Origin: Rhipidocladum racemiflorum
Taxonomy: Eukaryota; Streptophyta; Magnoliopsida; Poales; Poaceae
Reading direction: 5' to 3'
Assembly (NCBI GenBank): GCA_036346355.1
Contig: CM070569.1
Location: 46,416,276 to 46,480,275, forward strand
DNA length: 64,000 nucleotides
The notes under the pieces are model-generated. The model was not told the origin of the DNA. It made no database searches and saw nothing but the letters and a program-made list of their open reading frames with translations. Made by a program: the position numbers and the translations under genes. Shown one piece after another: positions 54,184-64,000 of the stretch; the stretch's first letter is position 1; each line of letters opens with the position of its first letter.

Positions 54184-54349
54184 ATAGTTGCTACTCTGGC
54201 CTATATGCAAGGTGTCGGCCACCATGTGGGAATTGGGAACGCATCCATCACGGCTGTTGTTGATCGTGTATGAATGGTTGCGACTTGCGAGAGGGCTATA
54301 TTCATTCGGCTTATTAACACTACTTGCTTTGAGAAGAACAGCTCTTTAC
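54184..54349 (+). promoter_or_regulatory. Remaining proximal promoter / 5' leader of the dioxygenase gene
   Basis: 166 bp between the hAT end and the start codon. GCTATATTCATT near 54296 is a possible TATA box, about 50 bp before the ATG. The first 8 bp are the hAT target duplication. Confidence 0.45.
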
Positions 54350-56185
54350 ATGGCTACCTCGCCGCCGCTGGCTCTTATCCCTCCTCGCGTTGACCTCGAC
54401 GGGGACCCAAGGGCGATGGTCCGTGGCACGCAGGAGTGGCTGCGGTGCGGCGGCCTCTTCCGCGCGGCGCTGGAGGCGCACGGGTGCGTGGCCGTCGGGT
54501 GCCGCGGCGTGGTGCCGCCGGAGCTGCGGGAGGGCATGCTCACTGCGATGGCCGAGCTGTTCGCGCTCCCGCCGGAGACGAAGCGCCGGAGCAGCCCCGC
54601 AGACAGCCCGTACAAGGCCTACTTGGAGAAGCGTGACTCCGCAGCGTGCCGGCACGAGGCGTTCGGGGTGCTCAACGCGGCAGCCGGCGGCGGCGACGAG
54701 GCCCGTGCGTTCGCGGCGCGCGCGTGGCCGCTCGGCAACGACCGCTTTTTGTGAGGCTTCCCCTTCTTGAATTCCCCTAGGACTCCACAGGTTTTTTAAA
54801 GATCAAGAGGACATAAGACAGATGCTCAGTTTTCTATTTAAGAAAAACCCAAGACAGAACATAGAACATGAGGTTGACATCACCTCACAGCATGGTGTCC
54901 AGTCAGGAACAACATTCCAGCACAACACAAAAAACCTCAAAGAAGTACTTCTATGCTCTTCCTTTTAAAAGTTACACAATTATTAAAGCATGAAATTCCT
55001 TTTAAAAGTTACACAATTATTAAAGCATGAATGAAGAGTAGATGGTGATTACTTACTCCTTCGCTTGCTTCAAGATTTGTGCAACTTGTACTAGAAGGAA
55101 AAACATAGAAGCACTGCTCAAAACCTCAACATCATTCACACCAGGACTAAAGAATCACCAGGACATCAACAGCAAAACTACATAGTACCAGATACAAAAC
55201 CATAAAACAGAACTTATATTGACGCCACCAACAACAGGAAACTTCATCAGCTATGGAGACGATCCATGTAATCAGACCAAATCAGCGATTCTTCCGGAAT
55301 TAAAGATCCAGCAGACTCATTCACAATATCAACTATGTAGTCTCCACAGTTCGTAGTCAGATGATCATTGAACGGCTCCAAATATCGCACAGTTACTATC
55401 ACAGACACTCAAGTCTCTGAATCTTTCTACTTGCACGTCTCTGACTTTGAACCTGTGATGTTTCCGCTGCATTTTTATCCCGTCGCCATCGATCCAGGAA
55501 GACGCTGGCGTCGACGGCCGCGGAGATGACGAATCTGAGCCGACTGATCCTTGCCATGGTCGTCGACAGCTACGGCCTCGTGCACCTTACCGAAGAGACC
55601 ATCGGCGCCACGGACGCCAACTTCCGCATGCTAAGGTACTCCCCTTCGGTGCCGGACGAGCCGGCGGTCGGCCTCGCCGCGCACGTCGACGGGAGCTACC
55701 TGACCGTCTTGTTCCAGAACAACGTCGAAGGCTTCGAGCTGAAGACGAGGGACGGCGGCGACTGGGTGAGACTGCGCTCTGCGGGGCACGATTCCCTCCT
55801 GGTTGTTGCCGGCCAACCACTCGTGGTCAGTACTCAGTACTACCAGTACACTAATACTCAAATTGAGTTGCACACTGTGCACTGCAGACTGCAGTGTGAC
55901 ACAGTGAAATAAGATTGCAAACTGTGATCTGACGCGTTGTAGGCTTGGAGCAACGGGAGGCTGCACGCGCCGGTGCACAGGGTGGTCGTCGGCGGGCGGG
56001 AGGACCGGCTATCCTGCGGAGTGTTCCTGCTACCAAAGAAGGGCCTCCTCGTCGACGCGCCGCCGGAGCTGGTCACCGCTGACACGCCGCGCCGGTTCAG
56101 GCCGTTCGTTTACATGGACTACCTCGAGTTCAAGCACGCGAACGGCGATCGCGAGGACGTGCTCGGTCTCTTCGCCGGCGTGTAA
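54350..56185 (+). CDS. 2-oxoglutarate/Fe(II)-dependent dioxygenase, AOP/DAO-like (three exons)
   Basis: Exons 54350-54750, 55498-55825 and 55943-56185 give 972 bp including the stop, 323 residues, the normal size for this family. Splice sites are GT at 54751 and 55826 and AG at 55496-55497 and 55941-55942; phases join cleanly (exon 1 ends two bases into a codon, exon 2 ends on a codon). The N-terminal DIOX_N region holds HGCVAVGCRG and FALPPETKRR. The catalytic domain has Fe(II) ligands H196, D198 (AAHVDGSYLTVLFQNN) and H255 (VHRVVVGG), and the 2OG-binding R265-x-S267 (DRLS). The soluble enzyme would oxidise a small molecule using 2OG and O2. The sequence style matches the AOP1/DAO group, which includes auxin (IAA) oxidase, but the substrate cannot be told from sequence. 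An upstream in-frame methionine at 54188 lies at the transposon duplication and is less likely the start. Intron 1 holds a MITE; a hAT sits just upstream. Confidence 0.9.
54751..55497 (+). other. Intron 1 of the dioxygenase gene
   Basis: 747 bp, AT-rich, bounded by GTGAGG and CCAG. It contains the MITE at 54940-55119. The remainder shows no other repeat I recognise. Confidence 0.85.
54940..55119 (-). mobile_element. Mutator-type MITE copy 1 (inside intron 1)
   Basis: 180 bp with inverted ends (TACTTCTATGCTCTTCC and GGAAAAACATAGAAGCACTG) and a perfect 9-bp duplication AAAACCTCA (54931-54939, 55120-55128). It is reversed relative to copies 2 and 3. A block containing CCTTTTAAAAGTTACACAAT is duplicated in tandem (about 38 bp), which makes it longer than the other copies. 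Confidence 0.85.
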
Positions 56186-57277
56186 TGCGTTACGTTTGTT
56201 GCCGATATGTGCATCTGGTTCTGTGTCTCCAAACAATGTGTTGGATAAACGGGCCCGGTGTTAACTATCTCTGAATCAAGCAGTGTACGTTCTTCCAATG
56301 TAATCAATCACATGTCTAAACAATTTTGCAACCAACCGTGCCTGTTTGCAATGAGATTGTGGCCTAGTTTTGCAGTGAGTATGTTGATCGACTGTTTTAG
56401 CCATCACCAGACCAAGGACAGGTAAAATGGAACTTAGCTATCAGGGGAGCTAGCTATCATCGTACAAGACAAGACGAATATCCAGTCTCAAAAAAAGAGA
56501 AAAAAATGCATATGACATCCAATTCTAGCATGGGTCGTCGTATTATTTCACAGCATCGATGGCACCTCACGGTGAATGAAGCATGCCTCTAATTAACATC
56601 CTGAGGATCTATGCAGGGGAAGAAGGTTCGTCGGTCACAGCGGCTCATCGTCTTCAATGCCGAAGATGCGCGCGAACACGTACGTCCATCGACAGCGACG
56701 AGCGCGGCAGCGGATCTCGACGGCCGGCCGTGATCGCTGCCGACACCGGAAGCAGAAAGATGCTAACTCCTAGGTGTTTATCTCGTTTTTCTCTTTTCAA
56801 TTTTCTCCCTGCGCTGATCTCATGTCAGCATGCAATTTCGCACGATGTTGCGCCACCCCGTCCCCCCCGTCTCAACGATTTTTCTAGGATTGTTTTCTGC
56901 AGCGGTAGGGTTCGTACGATTTTTCTCGGGTTTTTTTTTGCGCGGCGATATGGTTCGTGAAAAGAGGGCGACAGCACAAGAATTCGACGGACGTAGCCAC
57001 GGCGATCGTCCGGCAGTCCGGCATGCCCAAGCGATTTGGTTGGTGAAAAGAGAGCGGGCGGACGTCGCCGCAGTCCCCGGACGTAACCACGACCAACGTC
57101 AGTCTCCGGCATTGGGACGGATCGGAGCCTGGGGCATGGGCCGTACGTGGGCCTGGACATGTATTTGCGCTTCGTACTCTCCGAATTTGGATGGCGTCGC
57201 ATGCTGAAGCGACGTTGACAAACAGGCCCACGTAGGCCGCAACTCCGCACTTAAGGCCCTATTTGTATATAGCTTAC
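56186..57277 (+). other. 3' UTR of the dioxygenase gene and intergenic sequence
   Basis: The 3' UTR probably ends within the first ~130-200 bp (AATGTAATCAATC near 56297 could be a polyadenylation region). The rest (56330-57277) shows no gene. A GC-rich part at 56990-57170 contains GGACGTAACCACGACCAACG, similar to 59435-59455. Confidence 0.55.
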
Positions 57278-57420
57278 GAGGAGTGTTTCTATGCTCTTCC
57301 TTCTAATACAAGTTGTATAAATTTTGAAGCAAGCGAAAAGGTAAGTAATCACCATCTATCATCCATTCATGCTTTAATAGTTGTGCAACTTTTAAAAGGA
57401 AGAGCATATAAGCACGTCTC
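57278..57420 (+). mobile_element. Mutator-type MITE copy 2
   Basis: 143 bp, starting GAGGAGTGTTTCTATGCTCT and ending AGAGCATATAAGCACGTCTC. The flanking 9-mers ATAGCTTAC and AAAGCTTAA match at 7 of 9 positions, so this copy is older than the others. Internal sequence matches copy 3. Confidence 0.8.
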
Positions 57421-58620
57421 AAAGCTTAAAACTAGTTTTTAGACTTAAATAATTTAAAATCATGGTAAAAATAGGTAATTTTACCTTAACTTAAGTGCCA
57501 TTATTATTTTAGTTATATAGAGGCGTATGACTTTGGAAAATCCCAGATAAAAAGGTACCATTTGTTTAGGCTTTGATTTTTTAGCTTTTAAACCAATAAA
57601 AACCAAACAAACAAGATCTAAGTGGGATAAGGAAGAATTGATTTGATGACGCCGAACGATCCCAAATTTAGCTTTATACTCGATCCCTCTGCCTCCATCC
57701 CCTCCCTATCGCACACTGCTTTGACGCAAGGCTCAGCTTCTTCCTCTCCTGGCCATGCCAGAAGAGTGTAATACCCGAACTACGTAGGTGTAAGTGAAAT
57801 TTGTTGTTATACGCTGTAATTGGGAACAAATTGTGAGTTTTTCGGCTGTCTATTTATGTGTTTGAGATGCAATTTTAACTTTCTTTTTGGTAGTAGTAGT
57901 AGGTGCATGTTTTGTACGGTGGTTTTAGTTATGCAGTTCGTAGTACCCCTGATTTTGGGATTTTGGAAGGTGGTGGCCGCCGAGCCGAGCAGAGCTGTGG
58001 AGTTGCTGAGCCTTGTGTTTTCTGCCATGTTCTCTTGTGTTGCTGCCGCTGCTACTTAGCAAATTTCGTCAGTTGGTAAGATATAAATATATGATGTTGG
58101 TAGCTAGTGAGCAGTTCATCCAGTTGTAATTCAAACTTGAACTGAATGAATGGGAAAAAAATGCGTACTCTTCTTTTGTTTTTGATGTACTTTGCTTGTA
58201 ATTGTGTAAAACAAATTGAATGACACAAAATGGATGATGTAGAGGTTCCAGGAATCTCGGCAGTCGGCAGAGTCCATCTCTCCGAGGCAACTCAGAGCGG
58301 CGATGGCTGCTAGTCACATTCCCCGATCTGCAACTCAAAGAGAACCTAGGTTTAGGAGAACATCAATGGGTTGCAGATAATGCAGATCGGCTCCGCTTAA
58401 GGCAGTAGCGCTCTTACCGGCGGCGACTGTGCTTCTAGCGGTGGCGGTGTGGGGACGTCATTGGTGCCGCAATAGGCGGCGATGAGGATCGACGATAAGG
58501 AGCGCATGCATGCATGATGGTGGAGAATAACTGAGAGGCCGAGAGGAAGCCGTCTCGAGGTATTTGGTCTGGCTTGACCGATTCACATAGGTGAGCAATC
58601 CGAATGGCATAAAAGGAAGA
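57421..58620. other. Intergenic sequence
   Basis: No gene supported. A hydrophobic 79-codon reading at 57820-58059 has no recognisable domain. AT-rich with a GC-rich patch at 58250-58460. Confidence 0.5.
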
Positions 58621-58761
58621 TAGGTTTTATTTGATATATGCGACTCCTCAATTTGGAAATTCGATCCTATGATGAAAAAAATGCCACTCAATGGCATGGT
58701 TTTTATTAACATGGAATCAAATTTCTAATTTGAGGGGTGGCATATATCCAATTTACCCCAA
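58621..58761. mobile_element. Foldback/MITE-like inverted repeat
   Basis: Two arms of about 45 bp, left around GATATATGCGACTCCTCAAT (58633) and right around ATTTGAGGGGTGGCATATAT (58728), are inverted copies with roughly four fifths identity, separated by about 40 bp. The target duplication is not clear, so the superfamily is not assigned. Confidence 0.6.
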
Positions 58762-59116
58762 AAGATAGCAGTACATTCTTTCGATGGTTTTAAAATGTAT
58801 CAGAGAAATCGACGGTTCAAAACCAAACTTGACACCTTTTGGTGTTATCAAACCAAATTTTGTTTTCTAATATCTTCGAGACAAGTACTAAGGAGACCGT
58901 AGGTACGGATAGGTCCGAAAATCTTGTTTCTTGCTGGGACGTTGCCGACCGAGTGGCCCTATGAGATCCGTGTCCCGCATGTCAGTAGGTATACCCTCGC
59001 CAACTCGCGGTTCGTTACGTTTGTAGGGTTACGTTGGTCTCTTGGGTTGCTTTTGGTCGGTAGGATGAGGCTTTTGGTTCCATTATTTTGGATGAATGTA
59101 ATTGTTCAGTATCTAT
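58762..59116. other. Intergenic sequence
   Basis: No gene, RNA or repeat recognised in this stretch. Confidence 0.5.
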
Positions 59117-59125
59117 AAAGAATAT

Positions 59126-59268
59126 GAGAGGTGCTTCTATGCTCTTCCTTCTAGTACAAGTTGCACAAATCTTGAAGCAAGCGAAGGGGTAAGTAATCAC
59201 CATCTACCCTTCATTCATGCTTTAATAATTGTGCAACTTTTAAAAGGAAGAGCATAGAAGCACCTCTC
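59126..59268 (+). mobile_element. Mutator-type MITE copy 3 (best preserved)
   Basis: 143 bp with perfect ~25-bp inverted ends beginning GAGAGGTGCTTCTATGCTCT, flanked by the perfect 9-bp duplication AAAGAATAT (59117-59125 and 59269-59277). The inverted similarity extends inward for about 50 bp on each side, so nearly the whole element can fold as a hairpin. The 9-bp duplication and G-A-G start indicate a Mutator-type non-autonomous element. Confidence 0.9.
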
Positions 59269-59277
59269 AAAGAATAT

Positions 59278-60194
59278 TCGTCAAATTTAAATCACTTGGT
59301 GCATGACAGAATGATTCTATTTAAGCAATCAAACATATGAATAATTTTTTTTCTTAAAACATCTCATACATATACCACCAAACACACCCTTATGATTATG
59401 TGAAAAGGAGTGGGACAGCGCGAGAACCCCTTGACGTAACCACGACTAACGTCTGGATGCTCATCGTACGGATCACGCTGTGGGCCAACAATGAGCCAAA
59501 TCTTCTTCTTGGGCCGTGCATAGGCCTGGCTTACTTACAGATGCCCGGCAGTGTAATTGGCCTTTGCGCGCTCTCTCTCTCCCACTCTGTTCTGTAGGAA
59601 CAACACATAATTGGACGGGATGGCTCTGCTTTGTTCTGGTTGACTCACTGGCGAAGCCAAGGCCTGACGTGCCTGACCGTTGCTTGGACTCAAAGCCCAT
59701 TGACCAATGCTAATAAATGGGCCACTAGTGGCTTACGCGCTGTGTGACTTGGGCGCACTAGTCGGCAAGCGAAGCGTCACTCACTAATGAAGGCAAGCGA
59801 AGCATAGAAGCAACACTAATGAAGACAAGCGATGATTATGGTATGTTTCATGCTCTTTAACGTAAATATATTATTTTTTTATAAGAGATGCACTAATCTA
59901 TATATTGTTTATCTTACAGAGTTTTTTTGGACGTGTGAATGGATTTTTGTTGGTGTTGGTCGAAGCTTTGAAGCACCGTAGTAGTGAGGTACTTGTCGTA
60001 TCTTTTTTTTTTTGTTTATCTATGGACTTCATGTATGTATTGGACTATTTTTTTTGTTTAAAACTAGAGAAATTTTACGGTGGATCATACTTGTAGTGTA
60101 AAATATATAGTAGAAATCACATCTAACCGTTGATTTGTTAAGTGTGTTTCTACTACTCTACTACTGGGTGTAGTATAAGTAAACTCTAGTTAAT
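59278..60194. other. Intergenic sequence
   Basis: No gene supported. Contains a short direct repeat (AATGAAGGCAAGCGAAGCAT and AATGAAGACAAGCGATG, 59788-59835) and a stretch at 59405-59530 that resembles 57040-57160. Confidence 0.5.
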
Positions 60195-60199
60195 CTGAT

Positions 60200-61082
60200 T
60201 GACGAGTACACGTACCATGGGTACCCCCATCAGCCCGGAACCACGAGCGGGCTGACCTCCTTAGAGGCCCAGTTCTGGCAAGAGCCCCGTGGGCCTTAAA
60301 GAGTGGGTCCGGCCCTGTCTAGAACCAGCCCCGGGCGGTCGGCAGCCTCCGACCTCCTAGGTCGGAGCGCGCGGTCGGTCGGCTCCGCCAGCGCTCGAGT
60401 GGTCTAGACCCGCGCCGACGTTAGGCCAACTGCCCTGCGTATGCGACATCCTCTGACGTCCGTATCAGGGTAGGCGGCCCCTTCCCGAGGATGTCAGAGG
60501 ACGTGTCAGGAAGTCAAGCGCTGGTCCCATCGTCACTGACACATCACGGGGGAGAGCGCCCCCTCCCGAGGCCAAGCTGAGGTCAAATGCGATTAACTGC
60601 CGGAGCTGACATTCGTACGGAGCAGTGCGTCACCCTGTCAGCACGGCCGAAGACCCCCTGCTGTGAGACTACCAACCCGGCGTGGGGTTAGGCGGAGCCC
60701 GATCGGACGACAAGACAGGAGACCAGACTCCAAGGCACATAGTACCCATTCCTTTTTCTCTCCAAACTCCCATGTAACCTGCCACCTCCGACTATATAAG
60801 GAGAAGCAGGACTCCGGGAACGGGAGAGGGCAAAAAAACAATCAAGCAAGAGAACAAAAAACCAATCAGGTAAGGGAGGTCGGTCGGTCGAACCCCCGCC
60901 TCATTTGTAACCCCTTGTTCGCCTCGAGAAAGCAATACATCCCAACAAACACGAACTGGAGTAGGGATATTCAGCCCGAACCAGTATAAATCCCTGGCTT
61001 CCTGAGTAAACCATTCGAGGAGAGGGAGCGCGCGACCCCCACTAACCAAAAATTCGTATTGCCGGTGCACGAAACACCGACA
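60200..61082 (+). mobile_element. Solo LTR related to the Tat element
   Basis: 883 bp beginning TGACGAGTACACGTACCATG and ending ACGAAACACCGACA, alignable along its length with the Tat LTRs at 24863 and 37924 but diverged. TATA box CTATATAAG at 60792-60800. Flanking 5-mers CTGAT (60195-60199) and TTGAT (61083-61087) differ at one base, consistent with an old duplication. No internal retroelement sequence follows. Confidence 0.88.
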
Positions 61083-61087
61083 TTGAT

Positions 61088-61616
61088 CTATTAGATTGAA
61101 AAGAATGAACGATTTATATTTAATTTAGTGTACCGTAAAAGAGCTCTAAAACTATTGTGGTTCACTGGGTATGTATATATAATTTTATTCGTATTTATTG
61201 GCCATAATTAATCTCGCTAATTCTCTAAACTTTTTTTAAGCTTCGCCACTGGGTTGACTACTGTATTATTTACTTCTTGCCACGATGTTGTGGACAGCTA
61301 CAGCCCCTGCTCGGCTGCCCGCACGGGTGGAGGATTGGGCATTTGAGGGAGACCGACGGGAGGCAGAGGATTGGGGATTTGCCTATTTGGGGATTTCGGA
61401 TATATGGAATAAGTTGATTTGTGGGTTTTACACTTTGAACTGTTGGTTGGTTTGTTGGCGTACGACGGCCCACTTGTAACGTCGACGGTCGGCAAGAGCT
61501 TGCCAGGAGGAGACCAGCTTCCATGATATGGCCGGAAAGCTCACTGTACGTCACCGGTAAACTTGGACGGGCGCCCAGCCTGATCAAGAGCGGCCTCCGC
61601 CTCTCCTGTCTCCTCT
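61088..61616. other. Intergenic sequence
   Basis: AT-rich, then GC-richer from 61270. No gene recognised. The last part may be diverged upstream sequence of the dioxygenase fragment that follows. Confidence 0.45.
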
Positions 61617-61850
61617 GACGGGAGCTACCTGGCCGTCCTGTTCCAGAACGACGTCCACGGGAAGGACGTTCTCGATCTCTTCGCCGGGTTGCAAACGCAT
61701 TATGTTTTTCGATAGTTTGTGCATCCATCTGATTAATCTTTTTCTGTCGTTCAGGATCAACTCGCCTGTTATTAATCAGCTCTGAAAGAGAGAATAAGCA
61801 ATGTACGTTCTTGCAGTACCTGACAATGTAGCCAACCAATAACAAACACC
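61617..61850 (+). pseudogene. Rearranged fragment of a 2OG dioxygenase gene with 3' UTR
   Basis: 61617-61660 encodes DGSYLAVLFQNDV, matching residues 198-210 of the intact gene. After only a few bases it continues with GKDVLDLFAG, matching the last residues (REDVLGLFAG). About 100 codons and intron 2 between these points are absent. The following ~160 bp match the 3' UTR of the intact gene in pieces (GTGCATC, CAATGTACGTTCTTGCAGTA, AATGTA-CCAA). It is therefore a deleted duplicate of the same gene family, not a separate gene. Confidence 0.75.
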
Positions 61851-64000
61851 ATTGTGCCGTCCCGTGCCACAGAGCTTCCATTTTCACGGATCCAGTATAC
61901 AATGCGCTCGAAGCAGATACAGGCACAGCCACACGAGCTTCCATTAACTGACGAGATAGATCATTTGCATCAGTTTTTCGTCTCTACAATCTACATGTCC
62001 GGCATATCGGCGGCGATGATCTTGAGGCAGGATGACGTTAAGGCCGGCGCTTTTTCGCGCCGCTTCAAGCAGGAGAAGGCCGGTGCTTTCGCGAGTCACT
62101 TCTTGGAAATACTACTCCTGGCATGCAATGCAGCGGCGGCACAATCATCACCACCCAGAAACATTAGCAGCTGGGTCGGTACGTTAGGGTGACACTATTG
62201 AGTTGCTTGCACCAATCAGTTCACCCAAAAGCTTAAGCTGATGAGGAAAGACATGCAATTTACTTATACTTCAACAGACACAACTCTCAGAGAGACTGCA
62301 TGTATGCGTAGAACTAGTTACGATAAGGTTATATTTTCTCTTGCTCTATTATATAAGAACTATATGTACATATTTAAAGGGTATATAAAAAACAAGGAGT
62401 TGGAGAAAAACTCCGAGTTAGAATTAATAGAAAATAAATTCGTATCATGTTTCAACTCAATAATCTCTACCTTAGACGAATTTCTCTTGAAGCCAAAATA
62501 AAACGCGAATATCCTTGAAACAGATCATCATAAGCATTTTGTGTATAGAAAGTCTGAAGGACTAACATCAACAATTAAGACTAGAACGGTCTTATCTAAA
62601 CGCTTCTCACAAAGCAAAATTGAGTAAACCACAAATAGATCCAAACACACAGCTATGATAAAGCAGATGAAGAAATCTTGGTCTTCAACAATTCATAATC
62701 TCATCGAAGCCATGTCTGTGCAACTAACCTCCTGAAACAAATGCTCAATCATCAAAACGATATAAGCCAAAGCATCACCTGTGGCGCTGGATAGAAAACG
62801 AAGATCTTATATCATAGAATCTGATATGCTCCAACTAGAACACAAAACTCGGAAAAAAAAAGTCCATTAGAGAACAATTTGCATGTGCGGCTATCACATA
62901 CATAAAACTGCTGACTTCAAAGGTAGTTAAATTCTATAGCATATTTGAAACCGCTTATATAAAAGTATCAGGATAAAAGGAATTCTCAAGCCATCAATAG
63001 AGTATAAACTACGATAGGCCGCTCATCTAATATCGAGTTGCATGTGATAACTAACAAATGTTGTAGTATCAATGTAAGTGATAACTAACAAATATTGTAG
63101 TATCAATGTAAAAACAAACTCATTATACTTCAATCCTTTACCTCAAATTGAAATTAAAGCAAACCTTCACTTTCAAATAGCAAAACTCTGGAGAGTACAA
63201 TGCTAGCTACCAGGGTGTCATTAAGATTCTTAGGAATTAATGTTGCTAAAGTCTCCATAATAATCGTGCAAGCGATTCAAAATTGTAACATATGTAAAGG
63301 GTGAACAAAACACCAAATTCAAGTGTTCCCACAACTGACATTGATTTTTTTCTCCTACTGAATGCCGCCAGATGACATGCCATGTGTGCCGTGTGCTGGC
63401 CGCTCTCAAGAGTCACCTCACCTTGGGGACAATGGATAGGGTTTATAACCTAGAGCTCTGTACCATTTGTTGTAAATAATGTACAGACAAATAAGAACGA
63501 AAGACAAATTTTACGTGAAAAACTCTTCCGGAAAAACCAAGAACGCACAAAAATAAATATTACTCTGTGAGGAGATGTTTATAATGAAACTCTCTTTTCT
63601 CTTACTCTATCATATGATCTACGTTTATATATTTAAAAGGTTATAAAACACTTCGTATAAAAGTTTTTTTTTGTAAACAGACAAGCTGTGAATATATTAG
63701 ATAGAGAGTAAAATTACAAGTTTATAGAAAAGAAAGAGTCTTGTGTAGGAGTCTGTACAAGAGAGCTGGGGTTGAAGTAGTACAGGGGGAGAAGAGAAGA
63801 GAAGAGAGAGAAGTAGGCTAATAGGAATTCCGATGGATCAGTTTTTGAGGCCGAAAGCCCCGGCGACGATTCAATTTGCAGCCTCATCTCTAATGGACTA
63901 GAGGATTTTTTTCGTTTGGTTCGCTTAAGTTTCGGAAAACTCTGTTGTTTCGCTCTTTTCATCATTACCAGCATGTTAGCACAATCAGAGAGCGAACCCC
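61851..64000. other. AT-rich intergenic sequence at the right edge
   Basis: No coding region or RNA gene I can support. A motif with TCTATTATATAAGAACTATA (near 62345) recurs in related form as TCTATCATATGATCTACGTT (near 63606). A direct repeat TAACTAACAAATNTTGTAGT occurs at about 63050 and 63082. The last 300 bp are purine-rich on the plus strand. Confidence 0.5.

Noticed and set aside
54188..54349. Upstream in-frame methionine for the dioxygenase
   Set aside because: It begins inside the hAT target duplication and the added residues show no similarity to the family; the methionine at 54350 gives the normal length.
57820..58059. 79-codon hydrophobic reading frame
   Set aside because: No recognisable family, no promoter or splice support; AT-rich intergenic context.
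60060..61150. MITE interrupted by the solo LTR (TTTTACGGT near 60071 and ACCGTAAAAG near 61132)
   Set aside because: The inverted match is short and I cannot find a matching target duplication, so it is not listed as an element.
63714..63974. 86-codon minus-strand reading at the right edge
   Set aside because: Low-complexity composition and no family resemblance; the purine-rich strand explains the open frame.

Overview
The window is nuclear DNA of a grass (Poaceae) or a close relative. It consists mainly of nested LTR retrotransposons, followed on the right by one intact intron-containing plant gene set among small DNA transposons. There are no operons, Shine-Dalgarno sites or bacterial genes. 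The retroelement families, the 9-bp and 8-bp target duplications, the GC-rich first exon and the spliced 2-oxoglutarate dioxygenase all point to a plant. The species cannot be named from the sequence alone.

Layout. (1) Positions 1-42457, minus strand: a tandem array of one Sirevirus-type Ty1/copia element in which neighbouring copies share LTRs (LTR-internal-LTR-internal-LTR-internal). The LTRs are at 6937-8568, 16979-18608 and 40976-42457 (the last is truncated), with a period of about 10.04 kb. Each internal region runs PBS, gag (CCHC knuckle and coiled coil), pol (protease, integrase, RT, RNase H), a spacer with palindromic repeats, an envelope-position ORF3, and PPT. Copy A runs off the left edge. 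Copy B has a pol that is open from the protease to the end of RNase H. Copy C is split by (2) a 13.96-kb Tat-lineage Ty3/gypsy element at 24863-38820 (plus strand, TSD CAAAG). That element carries gag, protease, RT, two RNase H domains, integrase, an antisense gene in the integrase-to-LTR interval, and a 140-bp tandem repeat. (3) 42458-50161, plus strand: the 3' part of a second, diverged Sirevirus (ORF3, PPT, 3' LTR), joined directly to the truncated third LTR of the array. It is interrupted by a 3.5-kb solo LTR (44812-48309, TSD TTAGT).

(4) 50162-52518: remnants of a MULE transposase, a short degenerate repeat array and a GRF-zinc-finger-like gene remnant. (5) 52519-54183: a non-autonomous hAT element (8-bp TSD) ending 166 bp before the start codon of (6) a three-exon AOP/DAO-like 2OG-Fe(II) dioxygenase gene (54350-56185, 323 codons, all iron and 2OG ligands present). 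Its first intron contains a MITE with 9-bp TSDs; two more copies lie downstream. (7) 56186-64000: intergenic DNA with MITEs, a solo LTR related to the Tat element (60200-61082), a rearranged fragment of the dioxygenase gene with its 3' UTR (about 61617-61850), and AT-rich sequence with no gene I can support.

The retroelement proteins work as replication sets: Gag particle, protease maturation, RT/RNase H copying and integrase. Most copies are broken by small indels, so only copy B pol and the dioxygenase look like full-length open coding sequence. I found no new defence or metabolic system. The most interesting points are the LTR-sharing tandem array, its palindromic repeat arrays, the antisense gene of the Tat element and the transposon-crowded dioxygenase locus.
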